Origin: Streptomyces sp. AV19 | Lineage (GTDB): Bacteria > Actinomycetota > Actinomycetes > Streptomycetales > Streptomycetaceae | Assembly (NCBI RefSeq): GCF_015999245.1 | Contig: NZ_JAEAMR010000010.1 | Coordinates: 697,913 to 761,912, forward strand | Length of the DNA: 64,000 nt | Direction of reading: 5' to 3' | Shown here: positions 41,112 through 50,061 of the stretch, piece after piece | Layout: the number at the start of each line of letters is the position of its first letter | How positions within the stretch are numbered: the stretch's first letter is position 1 | Notes under the pieces: generated by a model | Told to the model about the DNA's origin: nothing | The model's input: only the letters and a program-made list of their open reading frames with translations | Database searches by the model: none | Position numbers and translations under genes: made by a program

Positions 41112-42656
41112 GTGTTGGATCAAGGCACAGCGCCCCCCGCCGCCGGCAACGGCAAGCGAAACCCGCAGCCGCCTGCCGGACTGGGCTCCCGCCTCATGCG
41201 GCGCAAGCCGGTCGAACGCCTGGTCGCCGAGAGCGGCCAGGGTGAGGGCGGCACCCTGCGCCGTTCGCTCGGCATGTGGCAGCTGACGATGATCAGCATC
41301 GGTGCCACGCTGGGCACCGGCATCTTCGTGGTGCTCGGTACGGCCGTGCCGAAGGCCGGGCCCGCCGTGGTGATCTCGTTCGTCCTCGCCGGTCTCACCG
41401 CGCTCTTCTCCGCGCTGTCCTACGCCGAGCTGGCCGGCACGATCCCGGTCTCCGGCTCCTCGTACTCCTACGCCTACGCCACGCTCGGCGAGGCCATCGC
41501 CTGGATCTGCGGCTGGTGCCTGATCCTCGAGTACGGCGTCTCGGTCGCGGCCGTCGCCGTCGGCTGGGGCCAGTACCTCAACGAGCTGCTCGACGGGACC
41601 ATCGGCGTCACCATCCCCGCGTCCCTGGCCAACCCGCCGGGCGACGGTGGCATCTTCAACGTGCCGGCGCTGCTCGTGGTGCTGCTGTGCATGGCGTTCC
41701 TGCTCGGCGGCGCCAAGGAGAGTGCCCGGGCCAACGCGATCATGGTCGGTGTGAAGATCGCCGCGCTGCTGCTCTTCTGCGCCGTCGCCTTCATCGGCAT
41801 CCGGGCGGGCAACTACTCGCCCTTCATGCCGCTGGGCCTGGCCGGCGTCAGCACCGCCGGTGCCACGCTGTTCTTCTCCTACATCGGCTTCGACGCCGCC
41901 TCCACCGCGGGCGAGGAGGCCAAGAACCCCAAGCGGGACCTTCCGAAGGCGATCATGCTGTCGCTGCTGATCGTCACCGTGCTCTACGTGCTGGTGGCCG
42001 CGGTCGCCGTCGGTGCCCTGCCGTGGGGCGAGTTCGAGGGATCCGAGGCCGCCCTCGCCGGGATCATGGAGGACGTCACCGGCCAGAGCTTCTGGGCCGT
42101 GCTGCTGGCGGCCGGCGCCGTGATCGCCATCGCGAGCGTCGTGCTGACCGTGCTCTACGGACAGACCCGCGTCCTCTTCGCGATGGCCCGCGACGGCCTG
42201 GTGCCGAAGACCTTCGCCAAGGTCAGCCGCAAGGGCGTGCCCGTCGCCAACACCGTCATCGTCTGCCTCTTCTGCGGCGTCCTGGCCGCCGCCGTCCCGC
42301 TGGCCGAGCTGGCCGACGCCACCAGCATCGGCACGCTCTTCGCGTTCGCCCTGGTCAACGTCGCGGTCATCGTGCTGGGGATCAAGCGGCCGGACATGAA
42401 GCGGACCTTCCGGGTGCCGCTCTCCGGGGTGCGCGTCCCGCTCGGGGGCGGCCGGTCGGTGGCTCTGTCCGCGGTCTTCCCGGCCATCGGTTTCGCCCTG
42501 TGTGTGTTCATGATGACCCAGCTCTCGTTCATCACCTGGGAGGTCTTCGGCGGCTGGATGGTCGTCGGGTTCCTGGTCTACTTCCTCTATGGGATGCGGA
42601 ACTCGCGCCTGGCCAAGGAGGGCAAGGAAGCCGTCGAGGCCCCCGCGGAGGCCTGA
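41112..42656 (+). CDS. APC-family amino acid permease
   Basis: 514 residues, about 12-13 transmembrane helices. A soluble lead (to about residue 50) with LMRRKPVERLVAESGQGEGGTLRRSLG precedes TM1, MWQLTMISIGATLGTGIFVVLG, which carries the APC GTGIF-type motif. SYIGFDAASTAGEEAKNPKRDLPKAI is the consensus loop after TM6. It is of the cationic amino-acid transporter-like group. GTG 41112 is chosen because GGAG lies 8 nt upstream and MLDQG is the common start; ATG 41094 lacks a ribosome site. Substrate is inferred (lysine or another basic amino acid) from shared half-sites with the davAB-like genes. Confidence 0.88.
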   Translation: MLDQGTAPPAAGNGKRNPQPPAGLGSRLMRRKPVERLVAESGQGEGGTLRRSLGMWQLTMISIGATLGTGIFVVLGTAVPKAGPAVVISFVLAGLTALFSALSYAELAGTIPVSGSSYSYAYATLGEAIAWICGWCLILEYGVSVAAVAVGWGQYLNELLDGTIGVTIPASLANPPGDGGIFNVPALLVVLLCMAFLLGGAKESARANAIMVGVKIAALLLFCAVAFIGIRAGNYSPFMPLGLAGVSTAGATLFFSYIGFDAASTAGEEAKNPKRDLPKAIMLSLLIVTVLYVLVAAVAVGALPWGEFEGSEAALAGIMEDVTGQSFWAVLLAAGAVIAIASVVLTVLYGQTRVLFAMARDGLVPKTFAKVSRKGVPVANTVIVCLFCGVLAAAVPLAELADATSIGTLFAFALVNVAVIVLGIKRPDMKRTFRVPLSGVRVPLGGGRSVALSAVFPAIGFALCVFMMTQLSFITWEVFGGWMVVGFLVYFLYGMRNSRLAKEGKEAVEAPAEA

Positions 42657-42683
42657 TCCGTACCCGCGGGTCGGGGTGACTCC

Positions 42684-42723
42684 CGGGTACGTGATCTACT
42701 GCTCGTAGCAGAGCAGGTACCCG
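42684..42723. promoter_or_regulatory. Nested inverted repeat before the Lrp/AsnC gene
   Basis: CGGGTAC (42684-42690) and GTACCCG (42717-42723) enclose CTGCT (42699-42703) and AGCAG (42707-42711). It lies 28 bp after the permease and 20 bp before the regulator start. It could be an autoregulatory operator or a weak terminator of the permease gene. Confidence 0.45.
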
Positions 42724-42743
42724 AGAAAAGTGATCCACCCGCA

Positions 42744-43199
42744 GTGCGACTCAACGAGCTCGACGAACGTATCGTCCACGCCCTGGCCGAGGACGCCCGG
42801 CGTTCCTACGCCGACATCGGCGCCGAGGTCGGCCTGTCCGCGCCCGCGGTGAAGCGGCGCGTGGACAGGCTCCGGGCCGAGGGGGCCATCACCGGGTTCA
42901 CCGTACGGGTGGACCCGGGGGCGCTCGGCTGGGAGACCGAAGGTTTCATCGAGCTCTACTGCCGCCGCAACACCTCGCCGGAGGCGATCCACCGGGGACT
43001 CTCGCGGTATCCGGAAGTGGCGTCGGCCTCCACCGTGACCGGGGAGGCCGACGCCATCGTGCAGATCTTCGCCTCCGACATGCGGCACTTCGAGCGGGTG
43101 CTGGAACGGATCGCGGGGGAGCCGTTCGTCGAGCGGACGAAGTCGGTGCTGGTGCTGTCGCCGCTGCTGCGCCGCTTCACCTCGGGAGCGCCGTCGTAG
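42744..43199 (+). CDS. Lrp/AsnC family transcriptional regulator
   Basis: 151 residues. The N-terminal HTH (ELDERIVHALAEDARRSYADIGAEVGLSAPAVKRRVDRLRAEGAI) is followed by an effector-binding RAM domain (about 65-150). Such proteins sense amino acids and bind several spaced half-sites. The GTG start has no good Shine-Dalgarno nearby. Its location between an amino acid permease and a lysine-catabolism-like pair suggests it controls both; this is inference. Confidence 0.88.
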   Translation: MRLNELDERIVHALAEDARRSYADIGAEVGLSAPAVKRRVDRLRAEGAITGFTVRVDPGALGWETEGFIELYCRRNTSPEAIHRGLSRYPEVASASTVTGEADAIVQIFASDMRHFERVLERIAGEPFVERTKSVLVLSPLLRRFTSGAPS

Positions 43200-43211
43200 G
43201 GCGTCCGCCCC

Positions 43212-44042
43212 TCAGGCCTTGCGCAGGAAGTCCAGGAGGACGCCCGTGAGTTCGGCCGGTGCGTCCTCCTGCACCAGGTGGCCCGCTCCGGGGACGGTCT
43301 CGAGAACCGCCCCGGGGATCCGCGCGGCCAGCTCGTGCCCCCGCTCCAGCGGGATCCACGCGTCGTCCGCGCCCCAGCAGACGCGCACCGGCACGCGTAT
43401 CTCCCCGTACCGCTCCTGGATCTCGTCCGTCCAGCGCTGGTCCGCCTGCGCGATCTGCCGGTAGAACGCCGGCTGCCCGGCGTCGCCGAGCCAGGGCTCG
43501 ACGAGCCGGTCGAGGACGGCGGGGTGCAGCCCGGGGCTGCTGGCCGAGGAGACGTACTCCCGGACCAGCGCCTCGTGCAGGGCGGGCGGCAACTGCTCGA
43601 AGACCGCGGCGTGTTCGCCCACGAGGCGGAAGAACGGCGAGCCCCACGGCGCCAGCGCGACCGGGTCGACGAGGGCGAGCGCCCGGTAGCGCGCCCCGTG
43701 CAGCAGGTGGGCCCGCAGGGCGACCGCGCCACCGAAGTCGTGGGCGACGACGAGTGGTCCGGCCAGCTCCCAGTGGGCGAGGAGCTCGGTGAAGGCACGT
43801 CCCTGGGCGTCCAGGGACACGTCCTGGCCCTCGGCCTTCTCCGACTGTCCGTAGCCGGGCATGTCCCAGACGTACACCTGGTGGTCGCGGGCGAGCGACC
43901 GGGCCACCGCGCGCCAGACGAAGGACGAGAACGGCGTGCCGTGTAGCAGCACGACCGGGGGCCGGTCGGCCCTGCCGAGCCGGTCCCAGCGGATCTCGCC
44001 GTTCGGGCCGGCGAAAGTCCTGGTCAGTTGCCAGTCGTTCAT
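43212..44042 (-). CDS. Alpha/beta hydrolase with Asp nucleophile (epoxide hydrolase/dehalogenase type)
   Basis: 276 residues. The oxyanion loop LLHGTPFSSFVW (about 32-43) is followed by a nucleophile elbow VVAHDFGGAVAL with Asp102 in place of Ser. WGADDAW and GAGHLVQED supply the acid and His. An Asp at the elbow is typical of haloalkane dehalogenases, fluoroacetate dehalogenases and epoxide hydrolases. The substrate is unknown. It is convergent with the Lrp gene. Confidence 0.82.
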   Translation of the reverse strand: MNDWQLTRTFAGPNGEIRWDRLGRADRPPVVLLHGTPFSSFVWRAVARSLARDHQVYVWDMPGYGQSEKAEGQDVSLDAQGRAFTELLAHWELAGPLVVAHDFGGAVALRAHLLHGARYRALALVDPVALAPWGSPFFRLVGEHAAVFEQLPPALHEALVREYVSSASSPGLHPAVLDRLVEPWLGDAGQPAFYRQIAQADQRWTDEIQERYGEIRVPVRVCWGADDAWIPLERGHELAARIPGAVLETVPGAGHLVQEDAPAELTGVLLDFLRKA

Positions 44043-44094
44043 GATGCTGCCTCCTGGTCGGGTGTCCGATCACGAGGTGTCGATCCTGCCCGGC

Positions 44095-44580
44095 TCATGC
44101 CCCCGTCGTCGAGCCGGGGCGGATGATCATGAGTACCGTCACCACCGCCCAGGCCAGGGAGAACAGCCCGGTGATGATGCCCAGCCGGGGCAGGCCCGAG
44201 GCGAGCGCGGTGACCTCGGCGGGGTCGCGGTCCTTGTCGTCGAGGGCGTCGATGATGGCGTCCTGGGAGAAGACCGCGAACGCCAGCAGGATCGCCGCCA
44301 CGACGGTGATCACGATCGAGACGGTCAGCCAGGTGTCCCCGAGGGCTCCCATCGCCATGGCGGTCGCGAGCCCGAGGAGGGGGACGGCGGCGGAGACGCC
44401 CGCGTAGACCCGGGTGACCCGGTGGAGCAGCCGCAGGGCGGAGGTGCCCTTCGGCGTGCGGTCGCCGTCCGGGGCCAGTACCTGCCGCGCATAGCGGGGG
44501 AACAGGCTGGCGGCCACCGTCGACGGCCCTATGAGGATGATCGCTCCCAGGACGTGCAGGCTGAGCAGGAGTTTGGTCAT
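44095..44580 (-). CDS. DUF2269 integral membrane protein
   Basis: 161 residues with four predicted membrane helices (LLLSLHVLGAIILIGPSTVAASLF, a second near 55-78, LTVSIVITVVAAILLAFAVF, and GIITGLFSLAWAVVTVLMII). The N-terminal LHVLGAIILIGP motif fits DUF2269. It is divergent from a MarR gene, with a palindromic operator between, so it is likely controlled by it. Its function is unknown. Confidence 0.78.
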   Translation of the reverse strand: MTKLLLSLHVLGAIILIGPSTVAASLFPRYARQVLAPDGDRTPKGTSALRLLHRVTRVYAGVSAAVPLLGLATAMAMGALGDTWLTVSIVITVVAAILLAFAVFSQDAIIDALDDKDRDPAEVTALASGLPRLGIITGLFSLAWAVVTVLMIIRPGSTTGA

Positions 44581-44600
44581 GACGGAATCCGCTCTTCGGA

Positions 44601-44619
44601 GTTTCAGTCGGACTTAAAC
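44601..44619. promoter_or_regulatory. Palindromic operator between DUF2269 and MarR genes
   Basis: GTTTCAGTC, a central G, then GACTTAAAC: eight of nine positions are symmetric. The size and divergent location are typical for a MarR-family autoregulated operator. Confidence 0.6.
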
Positions 44620-44681
44620 ATGGTGACGGCACGCTAGCATCCCTCCGGGGTGCGCAGATCGAAGGGTGAGGAGGCATGGGC

Positions 44682-45134
44682 ATGAGCGAGGACGAGCCGG
44701 CGGCGTCCCTTCCGCTGTCCCTGCTGCTCATCGGCGCGGGCCGGTTCACCCAGGACGCGGCCAACCGCGCCCTCGCCGAGCGGGGCGACCGCTCACTGCG
44801 CCTGATGGGCGCGCTCGGTCACCTGGTCCATGAACCCGGCCTGTCCTACAGCGAGTTGGCCCGCCGGGCCGGGGTGACGGCGCAGAGCATGCAGGCCACC
44901 GTCGTGCAACTGGAGCGGGTCGGCGCGGTGGCCCGGGCCACCCCCGCCGGGCGGGGGCGCACCGCCGCCCTCCACGTCACCGACGAGGGGCACCGGATGC
45001 TGGGCGAGATGCGGCAGGCCCTGGCCGGGCTGGAGGAACCGCTGACCGAGGGGCTCTCCGCGGAGGAGCGGGCCGTGCTGACCGCGGCCCTGCTGCGGGT
45101 GGCGGCCAACGCGAAGGCCGCCTCCGCCCGCTGA
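44682..45134 (+). CDS. MarR family transcriptional regulator
   Basis: 150 residues. A winged helix is visible: LGHLVHEPGLSYSELARRAGVTAQSMQATVVQLERVGAVARATPAGRGRTAALHVTDEGH, flanked by dimerisation helices at both ends. ATG 44682 lies 7 nt after GAGGAGG; ATG 44676 in the same frame would add two residues. It probably represses itself and the divergent DUF2269 gene. Confidence 0.87.
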   Translation: MSEDEPAASLPLSLLLIGAGRFTQDAANRALAERGDRSLRLMGALGHLVHEPGLSYSELARRAGVTAQSMQATVVQLERVGAVARATPAGRGRTAALHVTDEGHRMLGEMRQALAGLEEPLTEGLSAEERAVLTAALLRVAANAKAASAR

Positions 45135-45151
45135 GCGACGCCGGGAGCGGT

Positions 45152-45217
45152 GCGCAACGAATCGCCGCTCTCCCGGGAAAAGGCGCAACGAATCATCCGG
45201 AACCGCGCAACATTCGT
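45152..45217 (+). promoter_or_regulatory. Repeated GCGCAACGAAT sites upstream of the davA-like gene
   Basis: GCGCAACGAATC occurs at 45152-45163 and 45183-45194, 31 bp apart (about three helical turns). A third site, GCGCAACATTCG, is at 45205-45216, followed by a reverse ATTCGT. The motif matches half-sites before the APC permease at 40878-40938. It is a probable operator array for an Lrp/AsnC protein. Confidence 0.6.
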
Positions 45218-45318
45218 CCCTTGTCGCATGGAGTTACCGGGCCGTACCGTCAAGGCGTTTAACGAAACCTTGTCTGAAAGCTCCTTGAACATCCCCCACT
45301 CCGACCTCAAGAGGACGC

Positions 45319-46119
45319 ATGAACCCGCTGCGTATCGCGCTGTACCAAGGCCCCGGCGGCGTTCCCTCCTCCACGGCGGAGTCCCTCGACGCGCTGGAGA
45401 CGGCGGCCCGGCGGGCCGCGGAGGCCGGTGCCCGGCTGCTGCTCACCAATGAGCTGTACCTGACCGGCTACGCGCTGGGCGCCTCCGTCGTGGACCGGGC
45501 CGAGCCCGCCGACGGCCCCGGTGCCGAGGCCGTGGCCCGGATCGCGGCCGCGTACGGACTGGCCGTCGGCTACGGCTACCCCGAGCGCGACGGCGCCCGG
45601 ATCTTCAACTCCCTCCAGCTGATGGGCCCGCAGGGCACCCCGCTCGCCCACTACCGCAAGACGCACCTCTTCGGCGACTTCGAGACGACGTACTTCACGC
45701 CCGGCGACGAGGCCGTCGTACAGACCGAGCTCGACGGCGTCCGGCTCGGACTGCTGGTCTGCTACGACGTCGAGTTCCCGGAGACCGTGCGGGCGCACGC
45801 CCTCGCGGGTACCGAGCTGCTGCTCGCGCCGACCGCCCTGATGCGGCCCTACGAGATCGTCCCGCAGACGATCGTCCCGGCCCGGGCCTGGGAGAGCCAG
45901 CTCTACATCGCCTACGTCAACCGGTGCGGCAGCGAAGGGGAGTTCGCCTTCGCCGGGCTGTCGTGCCTCGCAGCCCCGGACGGGACCGTACGGGCCCGGG
46001 CCGGCGCGGGCGAGGACCTGCTGGTCACCGAGGCCGACCCCGCCCTGCTCCGGCGCTCGCGCGCCGAGAACACCTATCTCGCCGACCGGCGCCCCGAGCT
46101 CTACACCCGGCTCGTCTGA
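45319..46119 (+). CDS. Nitrilase-family amidohydrolase, DavA-like (5-aminovaleramidase)
   Basis: 266 residues. The nitrilase triad is Glu45 (LLTNELYLTGY), Lys114 (HYRKTHLFG) and Cys148 (LVCYDVEFPE). From memory the sequence matches Pseudomonas putida DavA (for example the RIALYQG start, LTGY, YGYPER, YRKTHLFG and CYD(I/V)EFPE). DavA hydrolyses 5-aminovaleramide, the product of lysine 2-monooxygenase, to 5-aminovalerate. The DavB-like gene follows after 57 bp, supporting the assignment. Other omega-amidase substrates remain possible. Confidence 0.8.
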   Translation: MNPLRIALYQGPGGVPSSTAESLDALETAARRAAEAGARLLLTNELYLTGYALGASVVDRAEPADGPGAEAVARIAAAYGLAVGYGYPERDGARIFNSLQLMGPQGTPLAHYRKTHLFGDFETTYFTPGDEAVVQTELDGVRLGLLVCYDVEFPETVRAHALAGTELLLAPTALMRPYEIVPQTIVPARAWESQLYIAYVNRCGSEGEFAFAGLSCLAAPDGTVRARAGAGEDLLVTEADPALLRRSRAENTYLADRRPELYTRLV

Positions 46120-46176
46120 GCCCGCACCACCTTTCTTCTTCACTGTCAGCCCCCCGCGACCAGGAGAGTCCCGCCG

Positions 46177-47874
46177 ATGACGTCCACGGTGCCCACCGCC
46201 GTCCACGACGAGCAGGTCCCCCAGAACGAGCCGCCGATCACCATGTTCGGCCCGGACTTCCCGTTCGCCTACGACGACTTCCTCGCGCACCCCGCGGGCC
46301 TGGGCCAGATACCGGCCACCGAGCACGGCGCCGAGGTCGCGATCATCGGCGGCGGGCTCTCGGGCATCGTGGCCGCCTACGAGCTGATGAAGATGGGCCT
46401 CAAGCCCGTCGTCTACGAGGCCGACCAGATCGGCGGGCGCCTGCGCACCGTGGGCTTCGAGGGCTGCGATGGCGATCTCACCGCCGAGATGGGCGCGATG
46501 CGCTTCCCGCCGTCCTCCACCGCCTTCCAGCACTACATCGACCTGGTGGGGCTGGAGACCCGGCCGTTCCCCAACCCGCTGGCGCCCGGCACCCCGTCCA
46601 CCGTCGTGGACCTCAAGGGCGAGTCCCACTACGCGGAGACGATCGAGGATCTGCCGCAGGTCTACCGCGACGTGGCCGACGCGTGGAACGCCTGCCTGGA
46701 GGAGGGTGCCGACTTCTCCGACATGAACCGCGCCATGCGCGAGCGCGACGTGCCGCGCATCCGCGAGATCTGGGCGAAGCTGGTCGAGAAGCTCGACAAC
46801 CAGACCTTCTACGGCTTCCTCTGCGAGTCGGAGTCCTTCAAGTCCTTCCGGCAGCGGGAGATCTTCGGCCAGGTCGGCTTCGGCACCGGCGGCTGGGACA
46901 CCGACTTCCCCAACTCCATCCTGGAGATCCTCCGCGTCGTCTACACCGAGGCCGACGACCACCACCGCGGGATCGTCGGCGGCAGCCAGCAGCTGCCGCT
47001 GCGCCTGTGGGAGCGCGAGCCGCAGAAGCTCGTCCACTGGGCGCCGGGGACCTCGCTTTCCTCCCTGCACGACGGCGCGCCGCGGCCGGCCGTCACCCGG
47101 CTGCACCGCACGGCGGGCAACCGGATCACGGTCACCGACGCGAGCGGCGACATCCGCACCTACGCGGCCGCCGTCTTCACCGCGCAGTCGTGGATGCTGC
47201 TGTCGAAGATCGAGTGCGACGACGAGCTCTTCCCCATCGACCACTGGACGGCGGTCGAGCGCACCCACTACATGGAGTCGTCCAAGCTCTTCGTCCCGGT
47301 GGACCGGCCCTTCTGGCTGGACAAGGACGAGAACGGCCGCGACGTGATGTCGATGACGCTCACCGACCGGATGACGCGCGGCACTTACCTCCTGGACGAC
47401 GGGCCGGACAAGCCCGCCGTGATCTGCCTCTCGTACACCTGGTGCGACGACAGCCTCAAGTGGCTTCCGCTGTCGGCCAACGAGCGGTTGGAGGTCATGC
47501 TCAAGTCGCTCGGCGAGATCTACCCGGGCGTCGACATCCGCAAGCACATCATCGGCAACCCGGTGACGATCTCCTGGGAGAACGAGCCCTACTTCATGGG
47601 CGCGTTCAAGGCGAACCTGCCCGGTCACTACCGTTACCAGCGGCGGCTGTTCACCCACTTCATGCAGGACCGTCTGCCCGAGGACAAGCGCGGCATCTTC
47701 CTCGCGGGCGACGACATCTCCTGGACGGCGGGCTGGGCCGAGGGCGCCGTGCAGACCGCGCTCAACGCGGTGTGGGGTGTGATGCGCCACTTCGGCGGGG
47801 CGACGGACCCGGTCAACCCGGGCCCGGGCGACGTCTACGACGAGATCGCCCCCGTCGAGCTGCCGGAGGACTGA
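46177..47874 (+). CDS. FAD-dependent amine oxidase, DavB-like (lysine 2-monooxygenase)
   Basis: 565 residues. The FAD Rossmann motif VAIIGGGLSGIVAAYELMKMG (about 54-74) is followed by GGRLRTVGFEG and a C-terminal FAD motif GIFLAGDDISWTAGWAEGAVQTALNAVWG. The ITMFGPDFPFAYDDFLAHPAGLG start and FGTGGWDTDFPNS segment are near identical, as I recall them, to P. putida DavB, which converts lysine to 5-aminovaleramide. Tryptophan and phenylalanine 2-monooxygenases are close relatives, so the substrate needs testing. The ATG follows GGAGAG. DavT and DavD partners are not in the window. Confidence 0.8.
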   Translation: MTSTVPTAVHDEQVPQNEPPITMFGPDFPFAYDDFLAHPAGLGQIPATEHGAEVAIIGGGLSGIVAAYELMKMGLKPVVYEADQIGGRLRTVGFEGCDGDLTAEMGAMRFPPSSTAFQHYIDLVGLETRPFPNPLAPGTPSTVVDLKGESHYAETIEDLPQVYRDVADAWNACLEEGADFSDMNRAMRERDVPRIREIWAKLVEKLDNQTFYGFLCESESFKSFRQREIFGQVGFGTGGWDTDFPNSILEILRVVYTEADDHHRGIVGGSQQLPLRLWEREPQKLVHWAPGTSLSSLHDGAPRPAVTRLHRTAGNRITVTDASGDIRTYAAAVFTAQSWMLLSKIECDDELFPIDHWTAVERTHYMESSKLFVPVDRPFWLDKDENGRDVMSMTLTDRMTRGTYLLDDGPDKPAVICLSYTWCDDSLKWLPLSANERLEVMLKSLGEIYPGVDIRKHIIGNPVTISWENEPYFMGAFKANLPGHYRYQRRLFTHFMQDRLPEDKRGIFLAGDDISWTAGWAEGAVQTALNAVWGVMRHFGGATDPVNPGPGDVYDEIAPVELPED

Positions 47875-47942
47875 CCGCCGCACGGCCGGGCGCGGGCGCG
47901 GCGGGACGGGGCGGTGCTCCGCTCCCCGCCGCGCCTCCTGCG

Positions 47943-48635
47943 TCATCCCAGTGGAGTGAGCAGACATCGCCCCACCAGCCCCACGCTCGCGTCCACCCGG
48001 TCCTCGAACTCGGCCGCCACCTCCGGTCGTTCGCGCAGTGCCCACAGGGCGCGGAAGGCGGCCCAGGCGGCGGCGCGGGCCGCCTCCAGGGTCCACGACC
48101 CCAGCAGGTGGGTGAGCGGATCGGCGACGTCCAGCGCGTCCGGCCCCGGCATCAGGGTCTCGCGGATCCGCTCCTCCAGGGAGACGAGCAGCTCGCCGAT
48201 CCGGTGGAAGTCCCCTTCCAGCTCCCGCGGTTCGGCGCCCGTGTCCCGGCAGGTGTCGGCCAGGGCGAGCGGAAGGTCGTGCCCGATGTGGGCGTTGATG
48301 CCCGCGAGGGCGAACTGCACGGGCCGGACGGCCGGATGGCCGCGGAGCTGGAACAACGGCCGCCAGCAAGCGGGCGGTCTTCGCCCCGCCGCCGCCTCGT
48401 CCACCGCGGTCAGATAGCGGCCGGCGAACAGGACGTCCAGCGTGGTGGTGGCCGTGCGGTCCCGGAAGGCGCCGGCGGTCACCCGGCGCCCTACCTCCTC
48501 GGTGACCGTCAGATATACGCGGTTGAAGACCGCCACCCCGTCCCGCGGCGGCAGTCCGGCCGCCAGGCCGCGCATGCGGGCGAGCACTCCGTCGATGCCG
48601 GCGGGAGCCGCCGGCCGCATCCCAGTCGTCGTCAT
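47943..48635 (-). CDS. DUF5995 family protein
   Basis: 230 residues. FNRVYLTVTEEVGRR, LDVLFAGRYLTAVD, ACWRPLF and FALAGINAHIGHDLPLALADTC are the conserved blocks of DUF5995. The conserved His and Asp residues (NAHIGHDLPLAL) suggest a metal or catalytic site, but no activity is known. It is convergent with the davB-like gene. Confidence 0.75.
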   Translation of the reverse strand: MTTTGMRPAAPAGIDGVLARMRGLAAGLPPRDGVAVFNRVYLTVTEEVGRRVTAGAFRDRTATTTLDVLFAGRYLTAVDEAAAGRRPPACWRPLFQLRGHPAVRPVQFALAGINAHIGHDLPLALADTCRDTGAEPRELEGDFHRIGELLVSLEERIRETLMPGPDALDVADPLTHLLGSWTLEAARAAAWAAFRALWALRERPEVAAEFEDRVDASVGLVGRCLLTPLG

Positions 48636-48709
48636 GTACGCAGAGTGACACGCGAATACGGAGAGTAGGGAGAATCTCCGTCGGGTTCACCGGAACGGGT
48701 GACGGAGCG

Positions 48710-48776
48710 TGACGACGCTGCTTACGTGACGACGATGCTTATGTGACGACGCTGCTTACGGGAGACGATGCTTGCG
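48710..48776. repeat. Four tandem 17-bp repeats
   Basis: GTGACGACGCTGCTTAC at 48710 recurs at 48727 (two changes), 48744 (identical) and 48761 (degenerate). It lies between the start of the DUF5995 gene and the end of the broken uracil permease gene. CTCCGTC (48677) and GACGGAG (48702) form an inverted repeat just before it. Confidence 0.7.
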
Positions 48777-48788
48777 GGACGGCGCCGC

Positions 48789-50061
48789 TCAGGCTCGGGG
48801 CGTCCGCCGCTCGCCGTCCCGCTCGGCGTCCTCCCGCTCCGCGAGGCTGTCGTAGCCGCTGGTCCCTTCGTCCAGCAGCGGCTCCTGCTTCTTCAGGTGG
48901 GCGGGCGCCAGGAAGCGCAGGGCGTGGTAGCCGGTGAGGACCACGATCGTGCCGAGGGCGATGCCGTTCAGCTCGAAGTTCTTGCTGATCTTGAGGCTGA
49001 CGCCGCCGATGCCGATGATGATGCCCGCCGCGACCGGCACCAGGTTCAGCGGATTGCGCAGGTCGACCTTGTTGTGCACCCAGATCTGCGCGCCGAGCAG
49101 GCCGATCATGCCGTAGAGGATGACGGTGATGCCGCCCAGGACGCCGCCCGGAATGGCCGCGACCACCGCGCCGAACTTGGGACAGACGCCGAACAGCAGG
49201 GCGAAGACGGCCGCCGCCCAGTACGCGGCGGTGGAGTAGACGCGCGTGGCCGCCATGACGCCGATGTTCTCGGAGTAGGTGGTGTTGGCGGGTCCGCCGA
49301 CCGCCGTGGAGAGCATCGTCGCCGCGCCGTCGGCGGAGATCGCCGTGCCCAATCGGTCGTCCAGGTTGTCGCCGGTCATCTCGCCGACCGCCTTGACGTG
49401 CCCCGCGTTCTCGGCGATCAGCGCGATGACCACGGGCAGTGCCACGAGCGCCGCCGACCAGCCGAACGACGGGGTGTGCAGCGAGGGCAGGCCGATCCAG
49501 TCGGCTTTGCCGACGCCGGAGAAGTCCAGTCGCCAGTGGTCGACGGCCTCGGTGCCGCCGTTCACCGAGTGGATCTTCCCGAAGACCCGGTCGAGGACCC
49601 AGGAGAGCGCGTAGCCGAAGACCAGTCCGAGGAAGATCGCCACGCGGGACCAGAAGCCGCGCAGGCAGACCACCGCGAGCCCGGTGAAGAGCATGGTCAG
49701 CAGCGCCGTCCACTGGTCCTGGGGCCAGTACGTGGAGGCCGTCACCGGGGCCAGGTTGAAGCCGATGAGCATGACCACCGCGCCCGTCACCACGGGCGGC
49801 ATCGCCGCGTGGATGATGCGCGCGCCGAACCGGCGCACCGCCAGGCCGCTGAGGAACAGCGCACCGCCGACGACGAAGATCGCCCCCGTGACGGCCGCGC
49901 TGTCACCGCCCTGGGCGCGGATGACCGCCGCCACCCCGACGAAGGAGAGGCTGCACCCCAGATAGCTGGGGATCCGGCCGCGGGTGGCCAGCAGGAAGAG
50001 GATCGTCGCGACGCCCGACATCATGATGGCGAGGTTGGGGTCCAGGCCCATGAGGACCGGA
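48789..50061 (-). pseudogene. uraA: Uracil permease gene, 3' fragment cut by the integrative element
   Basis: It reads in frame from the att core (…TFVSPVLMGLDPN) to the natural stop, 420 residues from the internal Met at 50051. NCS2 permease features are intact: AENAGHVKAVGEMTG and TTYSENIGVMAATRVYS, which match the uracil and proton-binding region of UraA. It lacks the start codon, ribosome site and first transmembrane helix, which lie at 61562-61732. The host full-length protein would have had about 475 residues. It is presumably non-functional. Confidence 0.9.

Noticed and set aside
43212..44042. Haloalkane dehalogenase as the firm name
   Set aside because: The Asp nucleophile is shared by several hydrolase types, and the halide-stabilising Trp pair cannot be placed with confidence.
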